In this document: positions 31,887-43,104 of the stretch, piece by piece
How positions within the stretch are numbered: the stretch's first letter is position 1
How the letters are laid out: each line of letters opens with the position of its first letter
Assembly: GCA_023362775.1 (NCBI GenBank)
Contig: JALMGJ010000003.1
Span: 182,997,725-183,061,724, forward strand
Source: Charina bottae
Lineage: Eukaryota; Chordata; Lepidosauria; Squamata; Charinaidae
Length of the DNA stretch: 64,000 nucleotides
Direction: 5' to 3'
Notes under the pieces: generated by a model
Told to the model about the DNA's origin: nothing
Seen by the model: the letters and a program-made list of their open reading frames with translations, nothing else
Database searches by the model: none
Translations under genes and position numbers: made by a program

Positions 31887-32862
31887 AAAGTGAAGAGGAA
31901 CTAAAGAGCCTCTTGATGAGGGTGAAAGAGGAGAGTGCAAAAGCTGGCTTGAAACTCAACATTAAAAAAACCCAGATCATGGCATCTGGTCCCATCACTT
32001 CCTGGCAAATAGAAGGGGAAGAAATGGAAGCAGTGACAGATTTTATTTTCTTGGGCTCCAAGATCACCGCAGACGGTGACTGCAGCCATGAAATTAAAAG
32101 ACGCTTGCTCCTTGGAAGGAAAGCTATGGCAAACCTAGACAGCATATTAAAAAGCAGAGACATCACCATGCCGACAAAGGTCCGTATAGTTAAAGCTATG
32201 GTTTTTCCACATAATGAGAAGACAGGATACCCTGGAGAAGAAGCTGATGCTAGGGAAAGTGGAAGGCAAAACGAAGAGGGGCCGACCAAGGGCAAGATGG
32301 ATGGATGATATTCTGGAGGTGACAGACTCAACCATGGGGGAGCTGGGGATGGTGACGATCGACAGGAAGCTCTGGCGTGGGCTGGTCCACGAAGTCACGA
32401 AGAGTCGGAAGCGACTGAACGAATAAACAACAACAAATGTATGGCTGTGAGAGTTGGACCATAAGGAAGGCTGAGCGCTGAAGAATTGATGCTTTCGAAC
32501 TGTGGTGCTGGAGAAGACTCTTGAGAGTCCCTTGGACTGCAAGGAGGTCAAACCAGTCAACCCTAAAGGAAATCAACCCTGACTGCTCATTGGAAGGACA
32601 GATGCTGAAGCTGAAGCTCAAATACTTTGGCCACCTAATGCGAAGAGAGGACTCACTGGAAAAGACCCTGATGCTGGGAAAGACTGAGGGCAAAAGGAGA
32701 AGGGGACGGCAGAGGATGAGATGGTTAGATAGCATCACCGATGTAATGAACATGAATTTGAGTAAACTCCGAGAGACAGTGGAGGACAGGAAGGCCTGGC
32801 GTGCTATGGTCCATGAGGTCACGAAGAGTCGGACACGACTAAACGACTGAACAACAACAACA
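31887..32862 (+). mobile_element. BovB LINE (subfamily B), 3' part with nested insert
   Basis: 13-bp target duplication AACGCTATGACAG (31874-31886 and 32863-32875). The outer sequence encodes ESEEELKSLLMRVKEESAKAGLKLN, FIFLGSKITADGDCSHEIKRRLLLGRKAMANLDSILKSRDITM, then after the nested insert VPWTARRSNQSTLKEINPDCS, GKTEGKRRRGRQRMRWLDSITDVMN and HEVTKSRTRLND. It differs from subfamily A throughout and ends GTCGGACACGACTAAACGAC rather than GTCGGAAGCGACTGAACG. Confidence 0.92.
32209..32436 (+). mobile_element. BovB subfamily A 3' tail nested in subfamily B
   Basis: 228 bases of a subfamily A 3' end (ACATAATGAGAAGACAGG to AATAAACAACAACAA) interrupt the subfamily B copy. At the left join the two share CCA. 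The right join resumes at ATGTATGGCTGTGAGAG. The few bases of subfamily B expected between (about GTAGTA) are missing and there is no target duplication. Confidence 0.88.
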
Positions 32863-33115
32863 AACGCTATGACAGTGTATTTATTTTTTTAAAATAGAAA
32901 GCTGAACTTAAGGTATATTTTATATCTACCTGAAAGTATTTCCTGTTGTGATCTAGCAACCACAAATGCACTGTTTGACTTTCTTTCAATGGGAAGTTAT
33001 CAGATTAGTAATTCTGCCAAAAAATGTCTGGGAAATGTTCCTTTGTCAACATTCTACTTAAAATATGCAAAATAGCAAATCAAGTCATTTTAATGAAACA
33101 AGGCTTTCTTTGATC

Positions 33116-33187
33116 GGGCAAAGTGGTGTTTCAGGATCCGAAAAGTAGACTCCGCGAAAATAGCGGGAAAACACTAGGAAGAAGAAG
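33116..33187 (+). mobile_element. 72-bp insertion with 16-bp target duplication
   Basis: AAGGCTTTCTTTGATC occurs on both sides (33100-33115 and 33188-33203). The insert begins GGGCAAAGTGGTGTTTC, has CCGCGAAAATAGCGGG, and ends in a GAAGAAGAA run. The structure is that of a heavily 5'-truncated LINE or SINE copy with a GAA tail. The parent family is not recognised. Confidence 0.75.
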
Positions 33188-33239
33188 AAGGCTTTCTTTG
33201 ATCCTAATAAAAAACTTGCTAGAAGTAATATATGACTAA

Positions 33240-33668
33240 TACAGGTAGTCCTCACTTACTGATGGTAATTGGGACCGGGAACTCCATCACTAAGAGATGC
33301 GGTGGTAAGGCGTGATGTCACGTGACCACACTGACTTATGTTGTCAGTCCCAGTTGCCGTTGTTAGGTGTATCCCGCACAATTGCAGTGTCCTTCAGTCA
33401 CATATTCGCCATTTGTGACCTCTTACCAGCTTCCCCATTGACTGCTTGTCAAAAGCCAGCAGTGGGGTTGCAGATAACGATCATGTGACCGCAGGACGCT
33501 GCGAACATTGTAATTGTGAGCTGGTTTCCAAGCGCCTGAATTGTGATCACATGACCGTGGGGACACTACAACACTACAACAGCTGCAACTATGAGGACCC
33601 ATCCTAAGTCCCCCTCGTAACTTCAAATGGTCGCTGAACAAGTGGTCGTTAAGCGAGGACTACCTGTA
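33240..33668 (+). mobile_element. Palindromic MITE (CAGGTAGTCC family)
   Basis: Termini TACAGGTAGTCCTC and GAGGACTACCTGTA, exact inverted repeats including the TA edges. The 429-bp interior repeats TCACGTGACC / GATCACATGACC and TGGTCGTTAAGCGA blocks. Non-coding. Confidence 0.85.
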
Positions 33669-33979
33669 CATTTAACACACCTAAAGAACACCCAAACTTC
33701 ATAATAAAATATTTTGCTTTTAAAAAGTTGTGAGATATGTAGTTCTAGCTATCTTGATCTAATTCAGCAGTTTATGTATAAATATTGTCATCCAAATGTA
33801 AATAACCCAGACATGTTCGGTGAAAAATTATAGGTTTAAAATTATATAAAACTCTGGTGTGCAGTAGAAAGTAAGTGAAACCATTTTCAAAAATATTAGT
33901 TACCTCTTCAGATATGGAAGACTGCTAAGAATGAGAACAGTATATTATAATCAACCTCAGTTTTGCCTAAATCTAGACC

Positions 33980-34050
33980 AGTGTTTCTCAACCTCAGCAA
34001 CTGTAAGATGTGTGGACTTCCAACTCCCAGAATTCCCCAGCCAGAAATAA
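33980..34050 (+). mobile_element. Short hAT MITE (family 2, copy 3), left part
   Basis: CAGTGTTTCTCAACC, GTGTGGACTTCCAACTCC and CAGAATTCCCCAGCCAG match the left half of the 13379 element. The preceding 8-mer ATCTAGAC has central TA. The right half is absent. Confidence 0.75.
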
Positions 34051-34477
34051 CTACTGATTAAAATGGCTTGTGAAAAAGCACCCCCCCATTTATAAAACTG
34101 ATTTCTCATCAGCATACAGCAACTTTTTTCTCTTTCACACACAAGCAATTATTACACAGAACACACAAAAACACACAGACATAGACAGATTCTCCTTTCT
34201 TGAGGCAGCAGTAGCAAATAATTAGGTTGGGGAAAGGGTGGCTGCAGTAAGAAGTGAAGGAAAGAGAGCAAGAATGATAAAGATGAGGGGGAAAGTAATT
34301 GGTGAGGAAAAGAAAGATCAGCCCTGTTTAGCCAAGAGTTAAAATTAATTTATTTTAACAGTGTCTTTTATTTTTCACAGCAAATGAAAATACTCTCCAA
34401 TCCATAGGTAATTATTTGGGGAAATTCAGTACTTAAAAAGTTCCTTTGCACCAGAATCTTGTCATTTGTTTGTTTGT

Positions 34478-34625
34478 TTGACTGATTTATACTCTGTCTT
34501 CCATTTTTTTTACAACTCAAGGATGTATAATGTTCTGTCCTCCTCTCACAGTCCTGTGAGGTAGATTGGGCTGAAAGAAAGTGACTGGCCCAAAGTCATT
34601 CAGCTAGCTTCCATGTTTAAGGAAA
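34478..34625 (-). mobile_element. CORE-SINE (MIR-like) fragment, minus strand
   Basis: TCACAGTCCTGTGAGG, TGGGCTGAAAGAAAGTGAC and TGGCCCAAAGTCATTCAG match the core of the SINE at 14762-15012. The tRNA head is missing. Confidence 0.65.
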
Positions 34626-35390
34626 TTAAAGTGAATAAAATCCAAGTTAAAGAAACGGCTGATATTGCTTCTTTATGGAAAATGCAAACTACTGTAGAGC
34701 AGTAAGACAAATCTGATACCAACATTTTTGGTAGTAAAGTTTGGTAAAGTTTAAGGGAGGAAAAAAGAACAAACACTTTCCTGAAAAATTAGATATTTCT
34801 TTTGTTGCAGATTCCTTTCATTCAAAATTTTATTTATTTATTATAAGAATGTGTATATTGCCCTGTCTCAACACTCTAAGGCTGTGTGCAGGAAAAAACT
34901 GCAAGCAGATTGAGCTCTGTTCTCATTTACACCTGACCATCCTTCATATCAGATGTTGAAGAAAGTATTTCTCCAATGACAAAATGTTACTTTAAAAAGT
35001 GTCAATATCCAAAATCTTCCCAATACAAATATTCCATATCTATTTATTTATTGCAGAAAAAATATAGTTTGGTAACAGTTCTCAGTGAGTAACTCCAGGA
35101 GCTTTGCCAAAAACCAACCAACCAACCAACCTCTTTGCAAAAACTGTTTGACCTTCTGTGATAGTAAATAATAGCAAAACATGCTATTAAGACCATTGAT
35201 TGTGGATGTGTTAGGCAACAAAATCAATTTTGACCGATCACAAATTGTTCAAACAAGAACAATGGAAATAAAGTATTAACTGATTAAAGAGAAAGGTTTT
35301 GAATGCAGAAAGAACATAGGCCAAGTATAAGTCCTGAAGAAGTCTTCTACTTTGGGTTCAAAATCCAGACCTTAGAGGCTTCCTTACAGG
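34626..35390. other. Unique AT-rich sequence
   Basis: No repeat or gene recognised. A 72-codon ORF at 34741-34959 has no features. Confidence 0.4.
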
Positions 35391-35394
35391 GCTT

Positions 35395-35803
35395 CTCCTG
35401 CTGACTTTAATGTCTGGACATGCTCCTATTAAGTCTCTCAGCCAGGCCTCAAGCTTTTTAAGCCTTTAATGCTCACAATCAATATCTTAAATGATTTGCT
35501 ATTGGTGAAGGTCTTTCAACACGGAAGTGATATAGACCTAATGTTGTTGCACCACTAAGCAGCCTAGTTGCTGCATTTTACATCAATTGAAGATTCCAGA
35601 CATTCACTCTGGGTAGCCCACATAGAGTGTACTGAAGCCGTTAAATAAGATAGGTAGTGTTACAAATCTGACCATTTGTGGAATGATTGCAGCTGGTGCA
35701 CTAGTCATGATTGTGCAAACCCATTCTTTGCCACTGCTGCCAATTGGGAATCTCTGAATTCCTATGAACTGGGAAACAGTCAAACAATCTTCCTTCTTTT
35801 TCC
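35395..35803 (-). mobile_element. Diverged L2-clade LINE fragment, minus strand
   Basis: GCATTTTACATCAATTGAAG followed by CCCACATAGAGTGTACTGAAG corresponds, read on the minus strand, to the DYCNALYxGLP / KLQLIQNAAA region of L2 at 1730-1800. Highly decayed. The outer boundaries are approximate. Confidence 0.5.
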
Positions 35804-35808
35804 TGCAA

Positions 35809-36076
35809 TGGTCAGCCCTTTGAGGTAGTCCAGCCAAGAAGCACCATAAGTACTAACACTCCCTTTATTGTAATGTTACGGTAACGGAAACTTACAAGTC
35901 TGAAAGAAACTCTCCCCCCCCTTACTTTTATTTTCCTGAAAACTAGGGAGGGTCTCTTCTGAGACACGCTCTCCACCCCCCACCCCTCCTTTGGACTCAG
36001 ATTTCATTTATCAGACCATTGTCTAGGCTGCGGCTCTTCCTCCTGTCTCCTGAGATCATTCCCACATACCATTACA
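35809..36076 (-). mobile_element. Solo LTR, copy 2
   Basis: 268 bp, minus strand starts TGTAATGGTATGTGGG and ends in a GGCTGACCA-like terminus. It carries AATAAAG (plus-strand CTTTATT at 35862) and AGACTTGTAAGTTTCCG as in the other two LTRs. Flanking 5-mers do not match, so one flank has changed or been lost. Confidence 0.7.
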
Positions 36077-36663
36077 TCTGACCAGGGACGTTTTGAGCCA
36101 TATTGGTGATTTTCTCAGTGATCCCTCCCAAGCCTTTTAACATTGCCCCTCTTCCCAGATGCATTCCTCAGCTGCTGGGCCTTCCTTTCCCCTAAGGAAA
36201 GTTGACCCCCTCTCTGCGCACATACATTCTTTTCTAATAACTGATTATTAGAATGGCAGGAAGTTGTCAGCAAATTCATATGGAGTGGGAAAAGACCCAG
36301 AGTTAAATTAAACATTTTACAAAATTTTAAGTTTTCTAAACATCAGAGTGTTAATAATCTCCAGTCAACACTGTATGAATACCAGTGCATCCAAATAATA
36401 TAATGTACTGTTTGTGTTTTATAATAATAAAATAAAACAATATTAAAAGATGGTGTGATGGCAACCATGCCCCCCCTCCCCAGGCAGATAGGGACTCAGG
36501 ATAACAGTGATCCAGTGGGGCTATGTGACTCAGGTTGGGAAGCCCAGGTATTGGTAATTAATGAGCAGTCAAGGATCCCAGGATCTGGTCTACTTTAGTG
36601 AAAAGGCATGAACGAGGGTACCCAAGCAAGTAAATGACTTGCTGGCTCACCTACCAAATCTTC
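36077..36663. other. Unique sequence
   Basis: No recognised feature. Confidence 0.4.
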
Positions 36664-36671
36664 CTCTAAGC

Positions 36672-36939
36672 CAGGGGTGGGGAACCTTTTTTCTGCCAAG
36701 GGCCATTTGGATATTTATAACCAGGGACCGGGGGGGTGGGGGGCGGGGTTTCTGGGATTTCCGCGGACCGGGGGCCGGAGTTTGCGGGCGGGAGCCAATC
36801 ACAAGCACTGGGGGCGGGGTTTGTGGGCGGGAGCCAATTGCATGGAAGGGGCGGAGTTTGCGGGTGGGAGCCCCACAGGCCTTAGGCGGGAGCCCCGCGG
36901 GCCTTATACGGCCCGAGGGCCTGGAGTTGCCCACCCCTG
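36672..36939 (+). mobile_element. Non-autonomous hAT element (family 3, copy 1)
   Basis: Termini CAGGGGTGGGGAACC and GTTGCCCACCCCTG with exact 8-bp target duplication CTCTAAGC (36664-36671 and 36940-36947). The interior has GC boxes and three units of GTTTGCGGGCGGGAGCC. The ORFs on both strands follow from its composition. Confidence 0.95.
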
Positions 36940-36947
36940 CTCTAAGC

Positions 36948-38946
36948 AGATGACAACCTTCCTTCTCTACCTGAGACTGCTGCAAACTGTTGCTAGCTGC
37001 TGTTCCTTCAGGGCTTCTTGCAATATGCACGATGAACGTACTTTATTTTTAATTGTGTATTAATTAATAATAATAGAATTAGTGTGGACATGTCTTGTAG
37101 GGAGGCAAACAAATGTTATCCTTGGCTTGTTGTGTTTAGAAGAACTTGAAAGATGCATAGTTTTGTGCCAGTTTACTAAGAATGTGTGGATTTTGGAAAT
37201 ATTACAAGCTAGAGTATAATTTCAGCCGTTCTCAACAAATTTTGTAATTGATTTATTATTTCCTTTGTTAAACTATTTAACCTTCATATGATGGATATAT
37301 TATTTTCACAAGGACTGAAAAGTTACCTTCAACTCTCAATATAGTAACTATTTGGCAATATATGTTTAGTGCATTTTTGTGGTCTGTGTTATACAATTGA
37401 GTCAAAATGGAGGGAGCACATATTTGTCTGGGCTTTTGGTGGAAATTTATGCACACTCTACAGTTTTCTTTCTTAAAATGTCATTTCCATTCACATTGTC
37501 ACATGCAGATATGACCTATTGTGGCACATTCCATGTTGATTTCTTTTGGCAAGTATCTGAATTATGTATATTTTTTAGTGCTTGTTTTCTTGTAATTCAC
37601 AGCAACTTGGAGGGAGAGAGAGAAATCTTTCAGTACTTTGTGTTCCTGCAGGGATATTTGGAGTTAAGATGAATATGGGCCAAGTTGCTGACAGAAAATC
37701 TTGTTTAATTTTCTATGCTATTTCCTGGGGCTTATTTTCCAGTCACCAGCGAATAGTATTAGACAATTTTAATGAAATAATATATTATTAAAATTGAACA
37801 CTTACCATCATTTCTCTTTTATAACAGAGATTTCTGTAGCATGTGATTGGACATGGACAGTCTTGCATGTATCAATCTTGTTTTTTCAAAGCTGCCAGTA
37901 CTGTACTCAGTTATTAAAGGAAAAAGAAAGTATAATCTATCTCAGTTTTGTAAACATTTGTGTTATGAGCACCCTGCAGCTGATTGTGTCTGCAGTTTTT
38001 TAGACACTGTTTGCTTGTCTGGGTAATGTTCCATTTGCACTTCTTTATTTAGCAGCCAGACGGAAGATGTTGACTACTGAGACATTGTAAATAAATCAGA
38101 TTCATTTGTGCAGCATGGTTTGGTTTGGATGAGCAAACCATTCTAGTTTTCCTAGTAACTTGTATAAGAGTCTTGGATTTTTTTTTTCTCTAGATTCATT
38201 TGGCTCTTGAATAGCTGCTGGTTATGACAGACACGGTTTTTACACTGCTGACTGATTCATCTTTCCAAGAAGACACAGATTTCTACAGGATTTTAAAAAA
38301 ATATACGTAGAACCAGAGTTTGACCATTAATCAATTCTGTAGATCAACAGTTTGTGTAGTAAAGCTACTGTCACCAAATTAGGTGTTTGTTTCATCTACC
38401 ATAATATTTCCTGCCCCCCCTTGAAGACACCAAACATTGATATTGGGACTTGTTGCAAATGAAGTATATGAGAGAGAGAGGGAGAGGGAGAGGGAGAGAC
38501 TATCCACTAAATAATGCAGGGGACCAGCTTGAATGCAGGTTCAAAAGGTGTGGAGAAATTGGAAAGTAGGGTAACTAGGCAGTTGTGTGCTATTATGTTG
38601 GCCAACTAACACACAAAACCAGGCCTAGGTAGTACAGGGGCTGTTTGCTAATCACTGGAGAGATTTTTAGAATCCCTTGGGGGAAAATAGGTATAGGACA
38701 AGCATGGACATTCTAGGATATGAGTTACAGATGTTACATTTTAATTTTGCTAGCAAAAATAGTGTGACATGATAGCAATACTGCTGAACATGAATTGTTT
38801 TTAGATCAAACTGATAAAAACATTACATTCTGAAGTTTATTGGTCAATATCTTATGAATGCATCTGAATATGCATAGTCCTATGCCCTTGGACATAGGAG
38901 TGTTCCTTGATTGGTCAGTTTCTCAAGAATATTTTTTATATCTACC
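36948..38946. other. Unique sequence
   Basis: About 2 kb without recognised repeats, apart from a (GA)n/(GGGAGA)n tract at 38469-38498. The ORFs at 37379-37672 and 37794-38003 show no domain. Confidence 0.4.
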
Positions 38947-38970
38947 TATGTATTTGCTTGTTAATTTAAA

Positions 38971-39301
38971 GGAGGTGTGGTGGCTCAGCAGGTAAGACGC
39001 CAGGGTTGTCGATCGGAAGATCGCAAGTTCGGAGGTTCGAATCCCTAGCCCTGCGTGCGGAGTGAGCTCCCGCACTAGCTCCAGCTCTTGCCAACCTAGC
39101 AATTCGAAAGCATGCAAATGCAAGTAGATAAATAGGTACCACTTCAGTGGGATGGTAACAGCGTTCTGCGTCATGCCAGCCACATGACCGCGGAAGCGTC
39201 TTCGGACAACGCTGGCTCTTCGGCTAACAAACGGAGATGAGCACCGGCCCCTAGAGTCGGACACGACTGCACAAATGTGCGGGGGGATCCTTTACCTTTT
39301 T
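38971..39301 (+). mobile_element. Sauria/Squam1-type SINE, copy 2
   Basis: A 22-bp target duplication with one mismatch (38947-38968 and 39302-39323). tRNA-like head with GTGGCTCAGCAGGTAAG and a B box GGTTCGAATCC. 3' end GAGTCGGACACGACTGCAC. Same body as copy 1. Confidence 0.95.
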
Positions 39302-39323
39302 TATGTACTTGCTTGTTAATTTA

Positions 39324-39879
39324 CAAATAAATAGTGCTATATAATTTGGCACCATGGCTACAGCTTGCCAGAAAAAGGAGATACTGCTTTGTTTATTTCA
39401 GTGTCTTCAGCATCCCAACAAGAAGTTGTAAGAACAAACAAACACACAGTGATTCCTCAGTGTGGGCAAGTCATTACGCAGGCCCAGAAAGTTCCTTCAG
39501 ACTGCTTGTCCCCACTTCTCTAGCCCCTGGCTTCATGGCTTGAATGCTAGCTTGTTTTCAGATGGACAGACTTCCCTACTGTGTTCAAAGTGATATAGCC
39601 ACTCTTCCCCAACCCACATAAAGCAGTGGTTCAGACATTTCTTGGTTCTTTACATATGGATTGGCAGTGCCAGAGATTAGTGTGACTGTGCGTTCAAGAT
39701 TTTTTTGAGAGCTTCTCCTCAATAAGTATTTTAAATATCAAGGGCCTCAAATCATTTTGTTTTTCTCTTTCTCCGTCTCTTCTTCCTGCCTCAGCCTGGA
39801 AGGAGAATCTGCTTTGCATTTTCTGTGTTCTGTGCATTTTAGTTGAGCCCCTGGAGATTGAAATATTGTTTTACCTGCT
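39324..39879. other. Unique sequence
   Basis: No recognised feature. Confidence 0.4.
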
Positions 39880-39890
39880 ATTAAAATGTT

Positions 39891-40368
39891 TTTTTTAATC
39901 CATTCACTCATGTCCGATTCTCAGAGACTTCCAGGACAAGTCTTTGCAGTTTTCTTGGCAAGGGTTTTCAGAATTGTTTTGCCATTGCCTCCTTCCTAGG
40001 GCTAAGAGACAGTGACTGGCCCAAGGTCAGCCAGCTGGCTTTGTGCCTAAGGCGGGACTAGAACTCACGGTCTCCTGGTTTCTAGCCTGATGCTTTAACC
40101 CAGGGGTGGGGAACCTTTTTTCTGCCAAGGGCCATTTGGATATTTATAACCGGGGGGCGGGGAGCGGGGTTTCTGGGATTTCTGCGGACTGGGGGCCAGA
40201 GTTTGCGGGCGGGAGCCAATCACAAGCACTGGGGGGTGGGGTTTGCGGGCAGGAGTGAATCGCGTGGAAGGGGCAGGGTTTGCGGGCGGGAGCCCCGCGG
40301 GGCTCCTTATACGGCCCGCGGGCCTGACGTTGCCCACCCCTGCTTTAACCACTACACCAAACTGGCTC
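39891..40368 (-). mobile_element. tRNA-derived SINE with BovB-like tail, split by hAT
   Basis: 11-bp target duplication ATTAAAATGTT (39880-39890 and 40369-40379). Minus strand: head GAGCCAGTTTGGTGTAGTGG then, after the hAT, GTTCTAGTCCCGCCTTAGG, CTGGCTGACCTTGGGCC, GGCAATGGCAAAACAATTC, TTGCCAAGAAAACTGC and GAGAATCGGACATGAGTG, close to a BovB 3' end. The hAT at 40101-40342 interrupts the head. Confidence 0.88.
40101..40342 (+). mobile_element. Non-autonomous hAT element (family 3, copy 2)
   Basis: Termini CAGGGGTGGGGAACC and GTTGCCCACCCCTG with exact target duplication CTTTAACC (40093-40100 and 40343-40350). Inserted in the SINE above. Contains GTTTGCGGGCGGGAGCCAAT units as in copy 1. Confidence 0.95.
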
Positions 40369-40379
40369 ATTAAAATGTT

Positions 40380-41522
40380 ACCAAACCTCATATATAGTTC
40401 ACATTCTCCAGCACGAAGCAAGATTTTATACTGGCATGTCTCTTTACTTCCCTCTCAACACTTTCAAGTTAAGAGCTTGACTCCAGTCAGAATCTGAAGA
40501 AAGGTCTGGAGGAAAATTACTTGTTTACATTTGGTTTCAGGCTAAAGACGGTTAGAAGAGAAGAGGCAGAAGTCTTCTTCTTTTCCAACAACCAGCAATT
40601 GCTGCTAGCTTGGATCTCATAGTGGCACATCAGCGTTCTTGATTGTGGGTAGAGTTTGTTATTGCTGATAGTGTCATTATTTCAGTCTAGAGGTTCTTAT
40701 GACCCTGTCAAATTTTTTGAAATAAATGGCATTCCTGGGTGTTGCTGGCTGAGGATTATTTATTCTTGGTCAGTGTTTATAAAACCAAAGTCTGCTTCCA
40801 AGTTTTGATTCCTAAAATGTTCTAAAGCATCTTGGCAGTACATCTGCAAATCAATACACATTTCACAGCAGCTATAATAGCAAGTGAATTTACTGTTGAG
40901 AGGAAGACTTTTATTTTCTCACATTCAAACTATTATGTTATAAGTGCTGAGGAAATGTGATATACTTACAATTCTTTTCTTGAGCTACTATTTTTATTGT
41001 AAGTTATGCATGTCAGATGGAAAATATGCTTATGTTTACTGTGTAGACTGTCCAGAAAAGCGCCAAAATATTCAGAGCTTCAAAAATTAGTCTTCCTCAG
41101 CCAAGCTATGAATTCTGAGAATTATAGTCCTAAGATACCTGCAGGGCAGCAGGTTGGGGACGCCTGCATGAGCACCATTGTTTTACCAGTCATCCGAGAA
41201 ATAGGGCTGTGCAAATCCTTAGAAAGATGTGTTTTGGAATGTACAAAGTGTGCACAATGCATCTTTTTTCTAGGCTGACATGACTGCTTTGGAAGCTGAT
41301 TCTAGCTGTTTCCTCGTGATTGTGCATGCATAGCCACTTTGCTTCATTTTCCTTTATTTTGCAAAATATTAACTAGGCCCATTGCTCTTGCTTTCTGAGT
41401 TGAATCCAGACAAGTTTGGCCAAATGCTTCACCCAATATATTGCTTGTTTATTGTTACTGGAGATTAATAATCTAGCTATGATGTTATGTAACTTTTAAA
41501 AATTTAATATAATTTAATTTAT
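40380..41522. other. Mostly unique sequence
   Basis: 41092-41166 (GAATTCTGAGAATTATAGTC, then GGTTGGGGACGCCTG) looks like the right end of a common hAT-derived repeat, but is too short to be sure. The remainder is not recognised. Confidence 0.35.
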
Positions 41523-42440
41523 TCAATTTAGGTACCGCCTGACTCCAACCGACTCTGGACAGTGTACAATAAAACCAACAAACCCCCCCCAGAAAACAAT
41601 AATTATAAAAGAGTAAAAGAATACACAACAAAAATCAATGGCATATCTGGTTAACTACACCCACACACAATCTAGCAGGGGCCCCAGCTACCCCAATCCA
41701 AGGCTTAAGAACAGCCAGGTCTTTAAGGCTTTCTGAAATGCCAGCAGGGTGGAACTGGCACATATATCAAGTGGAATTAATTTCAGACAGCAGGGCTGTG
41801 ACAGAGAAGGCACGCTTCTGGGGTTCCGATAGATGACGTTGTTTAATTGAAAGGACCCAGAGTCTGCCATCTCTATTGGATCGAACCAACTGGGCTATAA
41901 TGGTATGTGGGAATGACTTTGGGAGACGGGGAAGAGCCACAACCAGGGGAGCAGTCGGATAACTTAGCCCTCAGAAGGAATGTGGGAATGGCAAACATCT
42001 CAGAATGAACCCTCTCTAGTTTCAAGCTGTAAAGACGACAGGGGAGAAATGTACTTTCAGACTTGCAACATTCTGTTAATGTAACCTTATAATAAAGTAG
42101 AATTAGTTCATCTGGGCATGCTTCCTGTCTTGACTACCTCTCAAGGCTGACATGGGCTGATACTATGGAAGATAAGCTGTCTCTCAAGTAACCAGGCCGT
42201 ATTCCATGTAGGGCTTTATTGGTCATAACCAGCTCCTTGAATTGCACCTGGAAGCATAGAGGTAACCAGTGCAGTTCGCAAAGCAGAAGTGTCACATGGG
42301 CATACTGAGATATGTCCATCATTGCCCATGCCACTGAATTCTGGACCAGTTGAAGCTTTTGAGTGGTCTTCAAGGGTGGCCCCATATAGAGTGCACTGCA
42401 ATAGTCAAGCTGTGAGGTGACTATAAAATAGTGAATATAT
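41523..42440 (-). mobile_element. L2-clade LINE 3' part, split by an LTR
   Basis: On the minus strand: 42400-42153 encodes LYMGPPLKTTQKLQLVQNSV and LLCELHWLPLCFQVQFKELVMTNKALHG, matching the L2 ORF2 C-terminus at 1361-2212. After the LTR, 41890-41523 continues through the last ORF2 codons to a 3' tail with CAGAGTCGGTTGGAGTCAGG and CGGTACCTAAATTG. Confidence 0.8.
41896..42152 (+). mobile_element. Solo LTR, copy 3, inside L2
   Basis: 257 bp beginning TATAATGGTATGTGGG (first TG mutated to TA) and ending GGCTGACA, with exact 5-bp target duplication TGGGC (41891-41895 and 42153-42157). AATAAAG signal at 42092-42098. It matches copies 1 and 2. Confidence 0.85.
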
Positions 42441-42979
42441 TGTAATACATAGATTTTTATTTTAAAATTTTGGTTGGTTATTTATGCTTCTATTTTTTTT
42501 AAAAAAATAAAACCAAAATGGCAACTAAATATTCCTAGTAATATTTTTACTAATATTGTTTTTGATAATTGGGCTTTGAATTGGGCTTTTAGGGAAATGT
42601 TGAGTTCTCAGGTCTATTATATGTCCATATTCTAAGATTTTATCTCAAAAGGTAAATGTTGAAAGCACAATGTCATATTCAGCTTCCTGTTTTATAATAC
42701 TTCTATAAAATGTGAAAGAGATCTGATAAAATGATAATTACATCTTAGAGCTGAGGGTCTTGATTTTATACTTTTTCCTATTAACTGCAATTTTGTTATT
42801 GTGCAGCTGCCCCATTTTACTGGATATGGCTTTTGAAATGTAAATCACATCATGTTCTAAAATGCATATTGACATCATTCAACACTGTCTTTGCATTTCA
42901 AAGGAATATGCAGTCATACTTACATCTCAACAAAATTCTAACAATCCCCTTTCATGTGTATAATCAGTCCCGACTAAAT
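42441..42979. other. Unique AT-rich sequence
   Basis: No recognised feature. Confidence 0.4.

Positions 42980-43014
<35 letters not shown>
42980..43014 (+). repeat. (GT)n microsatellite
   Basis: About 17 TG units. Confidence 0.95.
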
Positions 43015-43015
<1 letters not shown>

Positions 43016-43104
43016 TTGTATGTGCATGCAAGTGCTTTTATTCCCTGAATATTGTAGATCTTGCCATAAATCATCTTAAAACATCTTTCTTTTCAATTTC
43101 TTAG

